Of a stretch of DNA of 64,000 bases, positions 62,787 through 64,000 are shown piece by piece (position 1 is the stretch's first letter; every line of letters starts with the position of its first letter). Source of the DNA: Limimaricola cinnabarinus (GTDB lineage: Bacteria; Pseudomonadota; Alphaproteobacteria; Rhodobacterales; Rhodobacteraceae). The translations under genes were made by a program, and so were the position numbers. The notes under the pieces are model-generated. The model did not search any database and had not been told where the DNA came from. It was given only the letters and a program-made list of their open reading frames with translations. The DNA is taken from positions 186,001 through 250,000 of the forward strand of contig NZ_KZ304952.1 of NCBI RefSeq assembly GCF_002723615.1, in the 5' to 3' direction.

Positions 62787-63932
62787 ATGTCCGACAAGCA
62801 GGAAGACACGAAAACCGGGCGCAGCGTCCACCGCTGGCTTTATGCCGGGCTCGGGGCGCTGGCGCTCACCTTGGGCGGAACCTATTTCTACCGGACCGAG
62901 CTGATGGACCGGATCATGGGTACGGCGGAGGTCACCGCCGAGGCCGACGAGGCCGCGGCCCTGATGCGCAGCGCGCGCGAGGCGCTGCTCGATACGGCGG
63001 CGCGGATGCGGACGGACGAGGCAGGGCTGGCCGACCTGGCCATACCCACTGATGCGAAGGGGGATTTCGCGCCGCCTCTCGAAAGCGAGATTCCAGACGG
63101 CCCCTATGGCGAATCCATCCGCCGGGGGCGGGAGATCTTTCTCAACCCCGGCTCCAACGCCGCCGAGTATGTCGGCAATTCCATGGCCTGCGCCAATTGC
63201 CATCTCGATGCCGGGCGTCGCGCCGATGCCGCACCGATGTGGGCGGCCGCGGTGAGCTATCCGGCCTGGCGCGGCAAGAACGAGATGATCAACACCATGG
63301 AGGACCGCATTCGCGGCTGCTTCACCTATTCGATGAATGCCGCCGCCAGCCCTGCCGGCACCCCGCCGCCCAGCGGCGATGCGATCTACAAGGATCTCGA
63401 GGCCTATTTCCACTGGCTCGCCACCGGCGCGCCGAACGGGGTCGAGCTGCCCGGCGCGGGCTACCCGGTGCCCGAAAAGCCCGAGGCCGGCTATGACAGG
63501 ACCCGCGGCGCCGAGGTGTTCGAGGCGAAGTGCGCGGTCTGTCACGGCGATGACGGCCAGGGCCAGCAGGACCAGACCGGGCGCTACGTCTTTCCGCCCC
63601 TCTGGGGCCCGGACAGCTACAACTGGGGCGCCGGGATGCATCGCGTCAACACGGCGGCGGGCTTCATCTTCGCCAACATGCCGCTCGGCCAGCCCTTCTC
63701 GCTCACCCCGCAGGAGGCATGGGACGTCGCGGCCTATATCAACAGCCACGAGCGGCCGGCCGATCCGCGGCAGCCGCAGCAGGGCCTGAGCGTGGCCGAG
63801 GCGGACGAGAAGTACCACAATCACCCGGGCTATTACGGCGACGAGGTGGACGGTGAGGTGATCGGCGCCGGCGTGACGGGCGACCCCACGCTGACCCCGG
63901 CCGCCACCGGAACCGTGATCCCGCAGCGGTGA
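62787..63932 (+). CDS. TsdA-like diheme cytochrome c with membrane anchor
   Basis: 381 residues from the ATG at 62787 (AGGAAGG upstream). One N-terminal helix (about 18-34) anchors a periplasmic protein with heme sites CANCH (135-139) and CAVCH (249-253). The context SMACANCHLDAG, YPAWRGKNEMINTMEDRIRG and CFTYSMN matches thiosulfate dehydrogenase/tetrathionate reductase TsdA and related diheme proteins. It may feed electrons from thiosulfate or another sulfur compound to the oxidase. The membrane anchor is a departure from soluble TsdA. Confidence 0.8.
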   Translation: MSDKQEDTKTGRSVHRWLYAGLGALALTLGGTYFYRTELMDRIMGTAEVTAEADEAAALMRSAREALLDTAARMRTDEAGLADLAIPTDAKGDFAPPLESEIPDGPYGESIRRGREIFLNPGSNAAEYVGNSMACANCHLDAGRRADAAPMWAAAVSYPAWRGKNEMINTMEDRIRGCFTYSMNAAASPAGTPPPSGDAIYKDLEAYFHWLATGAPNGVELPGAGYPVPEKPEAGYDRTRGAEVFEAKCAVCHGDDGQGQQDQTGRYVFPPLWGPDSYNWGAGMHRVNTAAGFIFANMPLGQPFSLTPQEAWDVAAYINSHERPADPRQPQQGLSVAEADEKYHNHPGYYGDEVDGEVIGAGVTGDPTLTPAATGTVIPQR

Positions 63933-63936
63933 CCTC

Positions 63937-64000
63937 GTGACCTCCGCCCGGCCCGCCGATTTCGATCCCGCCCGCGTCGCCGATGTCGATCGCGCCGTCC
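63937..64000 (+). CDS. Start of a further operon gene, truncated by window edge
   Basis: A GTG four bases after the TsdA-like stop opens a frame (VTSARPADFDPARVADVDRA) that continues beyond the window. Only 21 residues are visible, too few to assign a family. Spacing suggests it belongs to the oxidase operon. Confidence 0.4.
   Translation, partial: MTSARPADFDPARVADVDRAV

Overview
The window is high-GC DNA (roughly two-thirds G+C) with dense, often overlapping genes. Its gene content points to an alphaproteobacterium, most likely a member of the Rhodobacteraceae/Paracoccus group: carnitine dehydrogenase-thioesterase fusion, L-arabonate dehydratase cassette, proXWV-type and TRAP transporters, cbb3-type oxidase, and F420 genes beside pyrimidine catabolism genes. 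This is inference from gene families; no rRNA or tRNA was seen.

Layout. 1-2524: end of a HAD phosphatase gene, a secreted fasciclin protein, a DUF983 protein and a Nudix hydrolase. 2535-5711 (minus): carnitine dehydrogenase/thioesterase, a lipocalin-like lipoprotein and an aldo/keto reductase, divergent from metG (5865-7577). 7670-10145: small membrane protein, DegP-type protease, lytic transglycosylase. 10180-14142: hybrid histidine kinase, a secreted molybdopterin-oxidoreductase-like protein and a LuxR-type regulator. 14191-18339: a sugar-acid cassette (LysR, L-arabonate dehydratase, sugar 1-dehydrogenase) flanked by relics of its deleted FAH-family gene and perhaps its aldehyde dehydrogenase. 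18305-23593: MpaB-like protein, a G-rich 11-bp tandem repeat, a frameshifted RTX-like gene, glycerate kinase, a LacI regulator with most of its sensor domain deleted, and an AGE-family sugar isomerase. 23662-26826: glycine betaine/choline-type ABC transporter. 27127-32098: metY, a sulfur-uptake cassette (YeeE/YedE, rhodanese) and a GluR0-like potassium channel. 32184-36947: a TRAP transporter led by a GntR-FCD/Ldh-oxidoreductase fusion gene. 37211-39911: a membrane protein, a second molybdopterin-oxidoreductase-like secreted protein and an MltF-like enzyme.

40009-53794 is the most striking locus. On the minus strand lie an NCS1 permease, dihydropyrimidinase, a carbamoyl-beta-alanine/carbamoyl-amino-acid hydrolase and a beta-alanine-type aminotransferase. 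Divergently, across an AT-rich control region, lies a coupled operon holding the whole dedicated coenzyme F420 pathway (cofG-cofH-cofD-cofC-cofE), an F420:NADP oxidoreductase and a luciferase-like F420-type oxidoreductase, followed by a RutR-like regulator. No flavin/iron-sulfur dihydropyrimidine dehydrogenase and no RutA is present in the window. The simplest hypothesis is that the F420-type oxidoreductase performs a redox step of pyrimidine or hydantoin breakdown, with the operon making and recharging its own cofactor.

53857-58249: a Gfo/Idh/MocA-like protein with a SAF domain, decayed RidA and IS110 transposase sequences, and a large MscS-type channel. 59132-64000: a respiratory operon with a cbb3-type oxidase subunit I carrying a CcoS-like N-terminus, a CcoO-like subunit, two further c-type cytochromes and a TsdA-like diheme cytochrome, preceded by a doubled CCTTAAGG palindrome.
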